64,000 bases of DNA from JAEXOD01 sp964652025 (GCA_964652025.1 CAZYZX010000004.1:1-64000), one strand, 5' to 3'; numbered from the stretch's first letter, positions 1-9,495 are shown. The notes: a model not told the origin generated them from the sequence alone. Translations and numbers: made by a program.

Positions 1-74
1 AGCGGGAGACGGGACTCGAACCCGCGACCAACAGCTTGGAAGGCTGTGACTCTAGCCAACTGAGTTACTCCCGC
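1..74 (-). tRNA. tRNA-Gly (anticodon TCC)
   Basis: Read on the minus strand this folds as a complete cloverleaf. The acceptor strands GCGGGAG and CTCCCGC pair over 7 bp. The D-arm is ACTC/GAGT, the anticodon stem is ACAGC/GCTGT around loop CTTCCAA, and the T-arm contains GGTTCGAGTCC. The anticodon TCC reads glycine codons. The discriminator base is position 1, so a genomic CCA, if present, lies outside the window. It is adjacent to and co-oriented with the tRNA-Tyr, probably in one transcript. Confidence 0.95.
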
Positions 75-96
75 ATTCCTTATGCGTCTTTATGTT

Positions 97-183
97 TGGT
101 GGGCGGCGAGGGATTCGAACCCCCAAAGGCGTTCGCCAACGGATTTACAGTCCGCCCCGGCTCTCCAACTCCGGCGTCCGCCC
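97..183 (-). tRNA. tRNA-Tyr (anticodon GTA)
   Basis: On the minus strand this is a class II tRNA with a long variable arm. The anticodon stem-loop is GGACTGTAAATCC with anticodon GTA. The variable arm is built from GGCG and CGCC around a short loop. The T-loop is TTCGAAT. The acceptor pairs GGGCGG with CCGCCC, with one A-G mismatch at the seventh pair. The mature 3' CCA is genome-encoded (positions 97-99 read TGG on the plus strand). It lies just upstream of the tRNA-Gly in the same orientation. Confidence 0.95.
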
Positions 184-285
184 AAACATATCACAATTTC
201 AATTTAAAACGAGCTACAAATATAATCGGTTTTTTAATTTAACGCAAGTATTTTTTAAAAATTTTTAAACTTTTTTTTATTTTTT

Positions 286-666
286 TTATTGTTTTGTTAT
301 AATTATTACATAATTTATTACTAATACCTCTATTGGTATTAAAATCCACAATTTGCCTTTATTAATTTTGTAGTTTTCTAACAATTCTTCCCAACTTTTC
401 TTAAATAAATAATGCCCCGCTATAAATTCAAACCCTAAGGTTAATATAAACCACCATACACCTATTGTTATGCTTTCTTTTGTATCGCTTACATACCCTA
501 AATTATTAAAAATTATTGAAAATACTAAAATCAAAAGCATTAAAGTTATTGTGCTAACCCTGTGTGCCCATTCTTTACCTATTTTATTTAAATACAAAAA
601 ATCCCTTATAGCTCCATTTATAATGGCTAATACCATTAAAATTAACCAACTAACTATAATTTTCAT
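286..666 (-). CDS. small conserved-type membrane protein
   Basis: The protein has 126 residues and about four hydrophobic segments: roughly residues 1-20, 38-58, 68-88 and 106-124. Short charged loops separate them, including an NGAIRD segment after the first helix and a WAHRVST motif in the loop before the second. I do not recognise a named family. It starts 1 bp after the stop of the thioredoxin-like gene and is the last gene of that co-oriented run, so it is probably co-transcribed with it. It is best described as an integral inner-membrane protein of unknown function. The reading frame is convincing from length, hydrophobic pattern and tight spacing. Confidence 0.7.
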   Translation of the reverse strand: MKIIVSWLILMVLAIINGAIRDFLYLNKIGKEWAHRVSTITLMLLILVFSIIFNNLGYVSDTKESITIGVWWFILTLGFEFIAGHYLFKKSWEELLENYKINKGKLWILIPIEVLVINYVIIITKQ

Positions 667-667
667 T

Positions 668-961
668 TTAAACTGTATATATTTTTTCTAAATAATTATC
701 TAACTCTCCAATATCTAAATATCCTGCCTTTCTGTATATCTCTCTTTTTTCGAAATATAAAATAACAGCTGGGACGGAAAAAATCATCAATTCTCCTTTT
801 AATAATGGATTTTCGTCTATTTTAACCTCTATTAACTCCAAATCTGGATAATACTCCTTTAAATAATTTTCTATTTTTTGCTTCATTACTCCACAAACAC
901 TGCATGTGTTGCTACTTACGTATAATATTGTAATATTTTCGTTTAATAACTCTTCAATCAT
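668..961 (-). CDS. thioredoxin-fold protein
   Basis: The protein has 97 residues with a beta strand (TILYVSS) leading into C20-S-V-C23, the CxxC position of thioredoxin-like proteins. The cis-proline region is SVPAVILYF (about residues 61-69). The active-site pair CSVC differs from the CGPC of classical thioredoxin, so the redox potential and partner are unknown. No signal peptide is visible, so it is probably cytoplasmic. It follows fbp by 16 bp and precedes a small membrane protein by 1 bp. A role as a thiol-disulphide reductant is inferred from the fold. It could also be a thiol-dependent peroxide-defence accessory. Confidence 0.8.
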   Translation of the reverse strand: MIEELLNENITILYVSSNTCSVCGVMKQKIENYLKEYYPDLELIEVKIDENPLLKGELMIFSVPAVILYFEKREIYRKAGYLDIGELDNYLEKIYTV

Positions 962-977
962 ATTATTCCTTTCTATA

Positions 978-1991
978 TTAAAGTTCTTCTTCTGCTAAAA
1001 ATTTCTCTGCCATAAGCACATCCTCTTTACTTCCTATGTAAAGTGGTGAACGCTGATGCAAAGATTCTGGTTTTATTTCCAAAATTCTATTTTTACCGTC
1101 TGTAGCCCTTCCACCTGCTGTTTCTACTATTAATGCCATAGGATTACATTCATACATTAAACGTAGCTTGCCATTCTTAAATCTACTATCTGCAGGATAA
1201 ATAAAAATGCCACCATATAATAAATTTCTGTGAATATCTGCAACAAGCGAGCCAATATACCTACCGGAATAAGATTTTTCGTTCCTATCAACAGCATCTT
1301 GCAAATATTTTATATATTTTTTTAAACCACTACGCCAATATTTGTAATTACCTTCGTTTGTGCTATAAATATAACCTTTATCTGGTGTTTTAATATTTGG
1401 GTGAGATAATAAAAATTCTCCTAACCCTTGGTCTAATGTAAAGCCGTAAACTGCTTCTCCTGTAGTATAAACTAAAATAGTTGATGAACCATATAAAATA
1501 TAACCCGCAGCCACTTGGTTTAAGCCCGGTTGTATAACGTCTTCGTTTGTACCAGGTGTACCTGGTTTAGAAACTCTTCTATATATTGAAAATATAGTAC
1601 CAACACTAACGTTAGCATCTATGTTACTAGAACCATCTAATGGGTCAAATAACAATACATATTTGCCTATTTCGTATTGTTTTGGTATATGAATAATCCC
1701 CTCTTCTTCTTCGCTAGCCATTATACATAAATGACCACCATACTCTAATGCTTTTACCAAAATTTCATGAGAGTATATATCAAGCTTTTTAACTCTTTCT
1801 CCATGTACATTAGTTTCATCTGTAAAGCCTAAAATGTCAACAAGTCCAGCTTTATTAATTTCATGACTAATTATTTTTGCTGCAAATGCTATGGTATTCA
1901 ATAATGACGAAAACTCGCCTGTAGCGTGTGGATAATTTTTCTCGGCTTCTAATATATGACGTTCAATTGTCATAAATTTAATTTTAGACAT
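978..1991 (-). CDS. fbp: class I fructose-1,6-bisphosphatase
   Basis: The protein has 337 residues, the usual length for class I FBPase. It hydrolyses fructose-1,6-bisphosphate to fructose-6-phosphate in gluconeogenesis. The metal-binding signature DPLDGSSNID is at about 116-125, and an acidic EEEE stretch near residue 95 supplies metal ligands. Later conserved segments include GRYIGSLVADIHR and the substrate-binding KGKLRLMYE-like region near LRLMYECNPMA. An AAAGGAGGAATTA ribosome binding site lies directly upstream of the ATG. It sits between the ABC exporter genes and the thioredoxin-like gene, all on the minus strand with short gaps. Family assignment is secure. Confidence 0.96.
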   Translation of the reverse strand: MSKIKFMTIERHILEAEKNYPHATGEFSSLLNTIAFAAKIISHEINKAGLVDILGFTDETNVHGERVKKLDIYSHEILVKALEYGGHLCIMASEEEEGIIHIPKQYEIGKYVLLFDPLDGSSNIDANVSVGTIFSIYRRVSKPGTPGTNEDVIQPGLNQVAAGYILYGSSTILVYTTGEAVYGFTLDQGLGEFLLSHPNIKTPDKGYIYSTNEGNYKYWRSGLKKYIKYLQDAVDRNEKSYSGRYIGSLVADIHRNLLYGGIFIYPADSRFKNGKLRLMYECNPMALIVETAGGRATDGKNRILEIKPESLHQRSPLYIGSKEDVLMAEKFLAEEEL

Positions 1992-2003
1992 TAATTCCTC
2001 CTT

Positions 2004-3791
2004 TTATGCTGATTTAGAAATTTCTTGATTTTTATATTGTAATTGATATAACTTATAATAGATCCCTCTTTTAGCAAGCAACTCTTGATGATTTCCTATT
2101 TCGCGTATTTCTCCTTTGTGCATAACAATAATTTTATTTGCATTTTGAACCGTACTTAGCCTATGTGCAATAACTATAGAAGTCCTATGTTCTAATAATT
2201 TATGAATCGCATTTTGAATTAGTAACTCCGTCTCAGTATCCACACTGCTTGTTGCTTCATCTAAAATTAGTATTTTAGGGTCATAAACCAAAGCCCTTGC
2301 AAAAGAAATTAATTGCTTTTGACCAACACTTAAAGTAGAACCTTTTTCCTTTACTTCTTCATTATATTTATTGGGTAAGTTTTCAATAAATTTATCTGCC
2401 CCAACTAACTTGCAAGCATGTTTTACTTGCTCTATTGTAATTTTTGGATTATTTAATGTAATATTACTAAGTATTGTTCCACTAAATAAAAATACATCTT
2501 GTAAAACTATTGATATATATTTTCTTAAATCCCTTTTGTCTAATGTTCTAATATCTATTCCATCTACTTTAATGCAACCAGAATTAATATCATAAAATCT
2601 TGTTAATATATTTATAATGCTTGTTTTACCCGCTCCCGTTGCCCCCACAATAGCTATAGTTTCTCCAGGGTTAATTGTAAAGCTAACATTTTTTAAAACA
2701 TAATTATCTTCTGAATAAGCAAAACAAACCTTTTCAAATTCTACTTTACCAATAACTTTATCAATTTTTACCGGATTAGTTGGATTTTGAATAAACGTTT
2801 CATCATCAAATAATTTAAAAATTCTTTCTGATGATGCCATTGCTGTTTGTAATACATTATATTTTTCCGAAAGGTCTCTAATTGGTCTAAAAAACATTTC
2901 TGTATATTGAATAAAAGCAAATAGAACACCTAAGGACATTGTCCCCCTAATTATGCTACCCCCACCATACCAAATAATTAAAGCAATTGCAAGCGAGCTA
3001 AAAAACTCTACTACAGGAAAAAATACAGCATAATAAAACACACTTTTAATGTTTGCAATTGTATGGTCTTTATTTATATCTGCAAATTTTGCAAATTCAT
3101 CTTTTTCTTTACCAAATATTTGCACCACATTCATCCCTTGAACATGCTCTTGCATAAAAGTGTTTAAACGTGCTAAATGGAAACGTACCTCGCGATAAGC
3201 TGCCCGCACCTTTTTCCGAAAAATTGAAGTTGCTAATATAACTAATGGCAACACAGATAGAGTTACAAGAGACAAATCCCAAGACATTAAGAACATGAAG
3301 ACTAAAATCCAAAAAATTATAAATATATCACTAAAAACCGTAATAATTCCCGCAGAAAACAGTTCATTTAAGGACTCTACATCATTAGTTACTCTTGTTA
3401 CAATTCTACCTATTGGTGTTTTATCAAAAAATTTTAATGCTAATTTTTGAACATGCTCAAAAAGTTTAACCCTTATATCATAAATAACCTTTTGACCCAT
3501 TAATTGAGTGTAATAGGTTAAATAATATTGCACTAAAGATTGAAGTATTAATGAACCAATTAACGCTAAAGAAATGTACATTAAAGAGGTATAATCCTTT
3601 TTAACTAAGCTATAATCAACCGCAATTTTAGTTAAATAAGGACGGACCGGACCTAATCCAGCAACTAATATACTTAAAAAAACACCCCAAAATACATATT
3701 TTTTATAAGGTTTTATGTAAACTAATAGTCTTTTCATTAGCTTACTATCGTAAGCTTTACCTAAAATCTCATCGTCTTTATCGGTTACCAT
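2004..3791 (-). CDS. ABC exporter half-transporter, canonical ATP site subunit
   Basis: The protein has 595 residues: an N-terminal six-helix type IV exporter membrane domain (about 30-320) and a C-terminal nucleotide-binding domain. Walker A GATGAGKT is at 383-390, the signature is LSVGQ at 487-491, and Walker B ends LILDEATS with catalytic Glu512. The H-loop is in IAHRLST. The signature is slightly degenerate (V in place of G). The gene starts 3 bp after the stop of another half-transporter, which implies a heterodimer of the MsbA/BmrCD/TM287-288 kind. The substrate (lipid, drug or peptide) cannot be inferred. Confidence 0.92.
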   Translation of the reverse strand: MVTDKDDEILGKAYDSKLMKRLLVYIKPYKKYVFWGVFLSILVAGLGPVRPYLTKIAVDYSLVKKDYTSLMYISLALIGSLILQSLVQYYLTYYTQLMGQKVIYDIRVKLFEHVQKLALKFFDKTPIGRIVTRVTNDVESLNELFSAGIITVFSDIFIIFWILVFMFLMSWDLSLVTLSVLPLVILATSIFRKKVRAAYREVRFHLARLNTFMQEHVQGMNVVQIFGKEKDEFAKFADINKDHTIANIKSVFYYAVFFPVVEFFSSLAIALIIWYGGGSIIRGTMSLGVLFAFIQYTEMFFRPIRDLSEKYNVLQTAMASSERIFKLFDDETFIQNPTNPVKIDKVIGKVEFEKVCFAYSEDNYVLKNVSFTINPGETIAIVGATGAGKTSIINILTRFYDINSGCIKVDGIDIRTLDKRDLRKYISIVLQDVFLFSGTILSNITLNNPKITIEQVKHACKLVGADKFIENLPNKYNEEVKEKGSTLSVGQKQLISFARALVYDPKILILDEATSSVDTETELLIQNAIHKLLEHRTSIVIAHRLSTVQNANKIIVMHKGEIREIGNHQELLAKRGIYYKLYQLQYKNQEISKSA

Positions 3792-3794
3792 CTA

Positions 3795-5543
3795 TCAAAC
3801 AATTTCCTTAAGTTCTTTTTCTAAAAGTTGTTTTTCGTTCATCTCTGCATATATGCCACCCAAAGCAATTAGCTCATCATGGGTGCCTTCTTCTGCTATA
3901 ACTCCATTACTTAAAACAAAAATTTTATCCGCATTTTTAACGGTACTTATTCTATGGCTAATAATAATGCTCGTTCTATTTTTCATAAATTCTTTTAATT
4001 TGGTAAGAATTTCATCCTCTGTATTAGTATCTACTGCGCTAAACGAGTCATCCAAAATTAAAATTTTTGGATTTGTTGCAATTGCCCTTGCAAGTGCTGT
4101 TCTTTGCTTTTGCCCACCACTTAATGTTATACCTTTTTCGCCTAATATAGTATCAAATCCTTTTGGAAACTGCTCTACATCTTTGGTTAAGCTTGCTATT
4201 TCTGCAGCATTAATCATTATTGCTTTATCTTTCTTTTTTACACCAAACAAAATATTATTCTCTAATGTATCGCTAAATAAAAATGTTTCTTGCGGTACTA
4301 ACCCTATGTTTCGTCTTAAAACTGATAATGGAATTTGTTTTACATCAAAACCATCTATTTTAACTGTCCCTTCTGTAACATCATATAAACGAGGAATTAA
4401 ATTTATTAGAGTGGTTTTTCCTTCTCCTGTATTGCCAACAAAGGCTACTGTTTGACCAGCTGGTATTGTTAAATTTATGTTCTTTAAAACATATGGTAAA
4501 TTATCACTATACTTAAAGCTAACATTTTCAAAAGTTATTTCTCCTTTTATGGAATTTATATTATATAAAGTTTTTTCACTATCTTTTATTTCAATTGGCT
4601 CGTTAGTTATTTTTAACAAACGTTGCATGCTTGCAGCTGCCTGTTGCGCAATATTCATAACCCAGCCAAATGCTATTGTGGGCCAAATTAACATACCTAA
4701 GTATACTATAAATGCAGAAAGTTCGCCTATTGTTAACTTGTCTTGAATAACCATTACTCCACCTAACCAAGTAACTATTATAACAGAAGCACCTGTTATC
4801 ATATACAATATTGGTTGAAATAATGCTTGTATTTTAACTTTATCCATGTTACGGTCTAAGTACTCGTAATTTAATTTTCTAAAATCCTCATTCTCTTGCT
4901 CTTCTCTTACATAGGATTTTATTACCCTTATTCCGTTAAATGTTTCTTGCGCCTTTGTGGTTATATCAGAAAACTTTTCTTGAATTAAGATAAATTTTTT
5001 ATAAATCTTTTTGCTAACTAAATAAACTAAATAAGAGAGTATTGGAAGTGGTAATAAAGAATAAAACGTAAGGAGTGGACTTATTGTAAGTATTATTATT
5101 AAAATTACAATAAACCTAAATGATGTATCTGTAAAATACATAACAGCAGGACCAACAAACATTCTTACTGCATTAATATCATTTGTTGCATGACTCATTA
5201 TATTTCCAGTGCTGTTATTCTGAAAATACCTTAGGGAAAGTTTTTGTATATAGCCCCAAAAATCATTTCTTAAATCATATTCTATTTCCCTGCTAACAAC
5301 AATAATAGTTTGCCTAATATAATACCTAAATACTCCACTTATTATACTTGCAGAAACTATTAACAAAGCATAATTGCTTAAAGAACTATAGCTAAAATTT
5401 ACTTTTAAGCTATCTATTGCATCCTTTAAAAATATTGGGATATAAATTTGAGATATATTTGATAGAAATATGAACATAAAACCAAGTAACATTTTGGTTT
5501 TATACTTTTTGTAATATTTATATAACTGCGCAAGACTTTTCAT
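3795..5543 (-). CDS. ABC exporter half-transporter, degenerate ATP site subunit
   Basis: The protein has 582 residues: a membrane domain (about 15-300) and an NBD with Walker A GNTGEGKT at 370-377 and a consensus LSGGQ signature at 474-478. Walker B reads LILDDSFS, so the catalytic Glu is replaced by Asp499. In heterodimeric exporters this marks the subunit carrying the non-hydrolysing ATP site, while its canonical LSGGQ completes the partner's active site. It is the upstream gene of the pair and the partner's start follows 3 bp after its stop. The pair therefore fits one asymmetric exporter complex in the inner membrane. The substrate is unknown. Confidence 0.92.
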   Translation of the reverse strand: MKSLAQLYKYYKKYKTKMLLGFMFIFLSNISQIYIPIFLKDAIDSLKVNFSYSSLSNYALLIVSASIISGVFRYYIRQTIIVVSREIEYDLRNDFWGYIQKLSLRYFQNNSTGNIMSHATNDINAVRMFVGPAVMYFTDTSFRFIVILIIILTISPLLTFYSLLPLPILSYLVYLVSKKIYKKFILIQEKFSDITTKAQETFNGIRVIKSYVREEQENEDFRKLNYEYLDRNMDKVKIQALFQPILYMITGASVIIVTWLGGVMVIQDKLTIGELSAFIVYLGMLIWPTIAFGWVMNIAQQAAASMQRLLKITNEPIEIKDSEKTLYNINSIKGEITFENVSFKYSDNLPYVLKNINLTIPAGQTVAFVGNTGEGKTTLINLIPRLYDVTEGTVKIDGFDVKQIPLSVLRRNIGLVPQETFLFSDTLENNILFGVKKKDKAIMINAAEIASLTKDVEQFPKGFDTILGEKGITLSGGQKQRTALARAIATNPKILILDDSFSAVDTNTEDEILTKLKEFMKNRTSIIISHRISTVKNADKIFVLSNGVIAEEGTHDELIALGGIYAEMNEKQLLEKELKEIV

Positions 5544-5726
5544 TAAAAGTTACAATTAAATTTATTTTAAACTTTAAATATACAGATATTGTATAAAAAA
5601 GTTAAAACAATAAATTGAGTAATATAATTCAATAACACCATTAATAAGTAAAAGCTCTATAATAAGACCTCTCATCTTATTAAAATTTAATGAAATGCTA
5701 ATAATATATATTAATTGATTAAGAAA

Positions 5727-5780
5727 TAAAAAAGTCGATTTTTCAATTAGAACATTAAACCATACATTGAAAAATCGACT
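5727..5780 (-). terminator. rho-independent terminator of the decarboxylase operon
   Basis: A 15-bp perfect inverted repeat (AGTCGATTTTTCAAT at 5733-5747 and its complement at 5766-5780) encloses an 18-nt loop. Read on the minus strand it is followed by a T run (TTTTTTATT). It lies 25 bp past the stop of the minus-strand oadB-like gene, where the end of that operon is expected. The remainder of 5544-5804 holds no gene that I can support. Confidence 0.85.
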
Positions 5781-5804
5781 ACTAACTAAGGGGGCAACTT
5801 TATA

Positions 5805-6962
5805 TTAAACTAAATGCATTAAAAAGCTCATTAAAATACCAGCAGCAACAGCACTACCAATAACACCAGCAACATTAGGTGCCATAGCATGCATTAAAAG
5901 ATAATTTGTTGGGTCTTCTTTAATTCCCATTGTATGCACAACACGTGCGCTATCGGGCACAGCACTAACACCAGCAGCACCAATCATTGGATTAATTTTT
6001 TCTCCATCTTTTAAGAAAAGATTCATTAATTTACCAAATGCTACTCCACCAGCTGTTGCAACCATAAAACTAACTGCACCTAAAATGAAAATTAAAACCG
6101 ATTGTGGAGTTAAAAATGTTGTAGCTTGGGTAGAAGCACCAACTGTAACACCTAATAAAATTGTAACAATATCAATTAAGGGTCTTGCTGCTGTTTCTGC
6201 AAGCCTTTTAGTAACACCAGACTCTTTTAATAAATTACCAAAAAATAACATACCTAAAAGAGGTAAAGCACTTGGAGAAATAAACAAAGTAAAAAGCACA
6301 CCAGCAATTGGAAAAATAATTTTTTCGGTTTTTGTTGCAACTCTTGCAGGTTTCATTTTAATTAAACGTTCCTTTTTACTTGTAAGCAACAAAATTACAG
6401 GAGGTTGAATAACTGGAACAAGTGCCATATATGAATAAGCCGCGATTGCAATGGCGCCTATAAACTCTGGTGCTAATTTAGATGCTAAGAAAATAGCTGT
6501 TGGGCCATCTGCACCACCAATAATTCCTATTGCACCTGCTTGTGCTGGAGTAAACCCTAATGCTAATGCAGCTAATAATGTTATAAAAATACCCAACTGT
6601 GCAGCCGCACCAAGCAACATTAATTTTGGATTAGAAAGCAATGCGCTAAAATCTGTCATTGCTCCAATTCCTAAAAATATAAGTGGCGGAAATATACCTT
6701 TAATAACGCCAAAATATATGTAATTAAGCACGCTGCCCGTTTCGTAAATACCAATCTGCAATCCATGGTTTTCTACAAACGGGATGTTACCTATAATTAT
6801 ACCAAAACCTATTGGAACTAATAATAATGGTTCATAATCTTTTGTTATAGCTAAAAAAAGGAATAGTAATCCTACAATAATCATTATAATATGACCCCAA
6901 GTCACATTATAAAAACCGCTAAATCTATAAAACTGACCTAAAGCTTCAAATAAACTTCCCAT
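5805..6962 (-). CDS. Na+-translocating decarboxylase beta subunit (OadB/GcdB/MmdB family)
   Basis: The protein has 385 residues, is very hydrophobic and has about 9-10 membrane helices. The family hallmark is GAIGIIGGADGPTAIF, the Na+-binding helix with the conserved Asp in GGADGPT. Near the C-terminus is the second conserved stretch GAAGVSAVPDSARVVH. In this family the subunit decarboxylates carboxybiotin and couples it to Na+ export across the inner membrane. The next gene upstream, 2 bp away, encodes the biotin carrier. Further upstream are a gamma-like subunit and a carboxyltransferase, so the four genes form a complete pump. The carboxyltransferase type points to methylmalonyl-CoA as substrate. 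Confidence 0.94.
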   Translation of the reverse strand: MGSLFEALGQFYRFSGFYNVTWGHIIMIIVGLLFLFLAITKDYEPLLLVPIGFGIIIGNIPFVENHGLQIGIYETGSVLNYIYFGVIKGIFPPLIFLGIGAMTDFSALLSNPKLMLLGAAAQLGIFITLLAALALGFTPAQAGAIGIIGGADGPTAIFLASKLAPEFIGAIAIAAYSYMALVPVIQPPVILLLTSKKERLIKMKPARVATKTEKIIFPIAGVLFTLFISPSALPLLGMLFFGNLLKESGVTKRLAETAARPLIDIVTILLGVTVGASTQATTFLTPQSVLIFILGAVSFMVATAGGVAFGKLMNLFLKDGEKINPMIGAAGVSAVPDSARVVHTMGIKEDPTNYLLMHAMAPNVAGVIGSAVAAGILMSFLMHLV

Positions 6963-6964
6963 AA

Positions 6965-7402
6965 TTAGCTCCCTATTTCTACAAGTACATCCCCTTCAAG
7001 CACGGATTCACCTTGTTTAGCTTTTACTGCAATTACTTTTCCTTCTTTATCTGCTTTAATGCTGTTTTCCATCTTCATTGCTTCCATAATTAACAAGGTG
7101 TCTCCAATTTTAACTATATCACCTTCTTTAACTTTAACCTCTAAAATTACACCCGGTAAAGGAGCTTTTATAACACCACCGCCCTTCCTTTCATTTGGCT
7201 TTGCGGTTTTTGCTTCTGCACTTTCACCTGTAGGTATAGCAACTGAACGCACTAACCTTGGTGTTTTTGTTTGCTTTATTTCTTGGTGTATTTCTACCTT
7301 GTAAACAGACCCATTTACTTCTACTTCCGCTACATTATCTTCGATGTTTTTTATTTCTACATCGTAATTATTACCTTGTATTGTGAATTTGTATTTCTTC
7401 AT
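6965..7402 (-). CDS. biotin carboxyl carrier subunit of the decarboxylase
   Basis: The protein has 145 residues. The C-terminal biotinyl domain (about 78-145) has the biotin-attachment motif EAMKMEN, the lysine between the two Mets being the biotinylation site. The preceding strand APLPGVILEVKVKEGD is typical of the family. The N-terminal part (about 1-50) is a separate beta-rich domain of the type found in decarboxylase carrier subunits. A Pro/Ala/Lys-rich linker joins the two and lets the biotin swing between the carboxyltransferase and the membrane beta subunit. It sits between the gamma-like and beta-subunit genes with gaps of 15 and 2 bp. Confidence 0.94.
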   Translation of the reverse strand: MKKYKFTIQGNNYDVEIKNIEDNVAEVEVNGSVYKVEIHQEIKQTKTPRLVRSVAIPTGESAEAKTAKPNERKGGGVIKAPLPGVILEVKVKEGDIVKIGDTLLIMEAMKMENSIKADKEGKVIAVKAKQGESVLEGDVLVEIGS

Positions 7403-7417
7403 TTTTTTACCAAATTT

Positions 7418-7885
7418 TTATTTTCGTGGATAGTTTCTTAAACCATAAATTTTAGAGCTCCAAGGCGAGTATGTGCGTTGAACACGATTTATAGTTAATA
7501 CTGTGTTCTCTTGGTCATGTATTTCGGAAAAATATAAGTGCAATGCTAGGGAAATTGCAGCATCAATTTCTCCTGAACTATCTGCTTCGATTGTATCGCT
7601 TTTTATTTCCCCTTTTTCTATTCTTTTTTTCTTCAAATTAATTTTCATTGCTTTTGTTAAGTAAATAAAAAATATACTTAACGCAGCCAAAGCTATAAAC
7701 ACTACCCCCATACCTACAATAGTTATTAGTATTCCATTTCCTTTTTCAATATTACTAAAATCTAATTGAATATTATTTATGGTTTTAACAGAATCTTTAG
7801 CTGCTTCAACAACTTTTTTAACACTATCGGGGGCTATCGCTTTTTGTTGTAATGTATCTACAAAATTAATTAAGGCTATTAGCAT
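7418..7885 (-). CDS. OadG-like gamma subunit of the Na+ decarboxylase
   Basis: The protein has 155 residues. One strong transmembrane helix (about 52-76, containing ILITIVGMGVVFIALAALSI) carries the VGMGVVF motif seen in OadG-type gamma subunits. A Lys/Glu-rich cytoplasmic stretch follows. The C-terminal segment has SLALHLYF and ends RTYSPWSSKIYGLRNYPRK, a pattern typical of decarboxylase gamma/delta subunits in Bacteroidota. In the family this subunit anchors the carboxyltransferase to the membrane. The unusually long N-terminal segment before the helix may be partly periplasmic. It lies 12 bp after the carboxyltransferase gene. Confidence 0.85.
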   Translation of the reverse strand: MLIALINFVDTLQQKAIAPDSVKKVVEAAKDSVKTINNIQLDFSNIEKGNGILITIVGMGVVFIALAALSIFFIYLTKAMKINLKKKRIEKGEIKSDTIEADSSGEIDAAISLALHLYFSEIHDQENTVLTINRVQRTYSPWSSKIYGLRNYPRK

Positions 7886-7897
7886 CGTTTTTCTCCA

Positions 7898-9457
7898 TTA
7901 TAATGGTATATTAGAATGCTTTTTAGGAGGATTAACATCTTTTTTTGTAGATAACATTTGCAATGCTCTAATCACTCTAAATCTTGTGTTTCTTGGTTCA
8001 ATAACGTCATCTATATAACCATATTTTGCAGCAACATAAGGAGTAGCAAATTTCCTTCTGTACTCATCTTCTTTTTCTGCTATAAATTTAACTCTCTCTT
8101 GTTCATCTGTAATTTGGCTCAATTCTCTTGCATGTAAAACTTCAATTGCACCTTTAGGTCCCATAACAGCAATTTCTGCAGTGGGCCAAGCATAGTTAAT
8201 ATCACCACGTAAATGTTTACTACTCATTACATCATAAGCACCACCATAAGCTTTACGCAAAATAACTGTTACTTTTGGAACGGTTGCCTCTCCATAGGCA
8301 AATAATAACTTTGCACCATGTAATATTATACCACCATACTCTTGTGCTGTACCCGGTAAAAAGCCCGGCACATCTACTAAAGTAACTATGGGAATGTTAA
8401 AAGCGTCGCAAAATCTAACAAATCTTGCAGCTTTGCGGGATGCGTTAATATCTAACACACCTGCTAAAAAGTTTGGTTGATTTGCTACTATACCAACACT
8501 TATACCATTAAATCTTGCAAAACCTGTTATTATATTCGGAGCATAATGTCTTTGAATTTCTAAAAATTCATTATAGTCTACAATGGAGTGGATTACATCT
8601 TTAACGTCGTAAGGTTTATTAGGATTTTCAGGTACTATTTCATTTAAAGTATCATCTAATCTATCTATAGGGTCATCGCAGGGTGCTAATGGTGGATCTT
8701 CTAAGTTATTTTGTGGCATATAACTTAAAAGTTTTCTTATAAGCAAAATACCTTCATTTTCATCATCTGCAACAAAATGTGTAACACCAGATTTAGTTGC
8801 ATGCACCATAGCTCCGCCAAGCTCTTCATCTGTAACAATTTCTCCAGTTACTGTTTTAACAACTTTGGGACCGGTTACAAACATATAGCTTGTGTTTTTG
8901 GTCATTATTGTAAAATCTGTTAATGCGGGTGAATAAACTGCGCCACCTGCACAAGGACCAAAAATAGCAGAAATTTGTGGAATTACACCACTTGCCATAA
9001 TATTTCTTTGAAAAATTTCTGCGTAACCACCTAAACTTTTTACGCCTTCTTGAATTCTTGCACCACCACTATCATTAATACCTATAACGGGAGCGCCAAC
9101 TTTCATTGCCTTATCCATAACTTTACAAATTTTTTGGGCATACATTTCGCTTAACGAGCCACCAAAAACTGTAAAATCTTGAGAAAATACATAAACAAGT
9201 CTACCATCAATTGTACCATATCCGGTAACAACACCATCAGATAAATATACTTGTTTATCTAATCCAAAATCTACCGTACGATGCGATACAAACATGTCGA
9301 ATTCTTCAAAACTGCCTTCATCTAATAACATGTCTATTCTTTCGCGTGCGGTATACTTCCCTTTTTGATGTTGCGATTCAATTCTTTTTTCACCGCCACC
9401 TAAACGGGCTTTTGCCCGCATTTCCATTAATTCTTTAATTTTGTCTTGAATTGCCAT
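7898..9457 (-). CDS. mmdA: methylmalonyl-CoA decarboxylase/propionyl-CoA carboxylase carboxyltransferase
   Basis: The protein has 519 residues, the normal length of acyl-CoA carboxylase beta subunits and MmdA. Two crotonase-like halves are visible. The N half has SGGARIQEGVKSLGGYAEIF and GPCAGGAVYSPALTDF. The C half has LVDVPGFLPGTAQEYGGII and RKAYGGAYDVM. These Gly-Gly and Gly-Ala pairs form the two oxyanion holes. The enzyme transfers CO2 between methylmalonyl-CoA and biotin. It is linked here to a membrane beta subunit and not to a biotin carboxylase, so decarboxylation with Na+ export is the likely direction. The epimerase gene lies 38 bp upstream. Confidence 0.93.
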   Translation of the reverse strand: MAIQDKIKELMEMRAKARLGGGEKRIESQHQKGKYTARERIDMLLDEGSFEEFDMFVSHRTVDFGLDKQVYLSDGVVTGYGTIDGRLVYVFSQDFTVFGGSLSEMYAQKICKVMDKAMKVGAPVIGINDSGGARIQEGVKSLGGYAEIFQRNIMASGVIPQISAIFGPCAGGAVYSPALTDFTIMTKNTSYMFVTGPKVVKTVTGEIVTDEELGGAMVHATKSGVTHFVADDENEGILLIRKLLSYMPQNNLEDPPLAPCDDPIDRLDDTLNEIVPENPNKPYDVKDVIHSIVDYNEFLEIQRHYAPNIITGFARFNGISVGIVANQPNFLAGVLDINASRKAARFVRFCDAFNIPIVTLVDVPGFLPGTAQEYGGIILHGAKLLFAYGEATVPKVTVILRKAYGGAYDVMSSKHLRGDINYAWPTAEIAVMGPKGAIEVLHARELSQITDEQERVKFIAEKEDEYRRKFATPYVAAKYGYIDDVIEPRNTRFRVIRALQMLSTKKDVNPPKKHSNIPL

Positions 9458-9495
9458 TTTTAATCGGTTCCTATAATTCCATGTAAGAATTTATT

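Noticed and set aside
1..183. tRNA genes as a prophage attachment site
   Set aside because: The prophage is a Mu-type transposing element 10 kb away, and no tRNA fragment is repeated at its ends.
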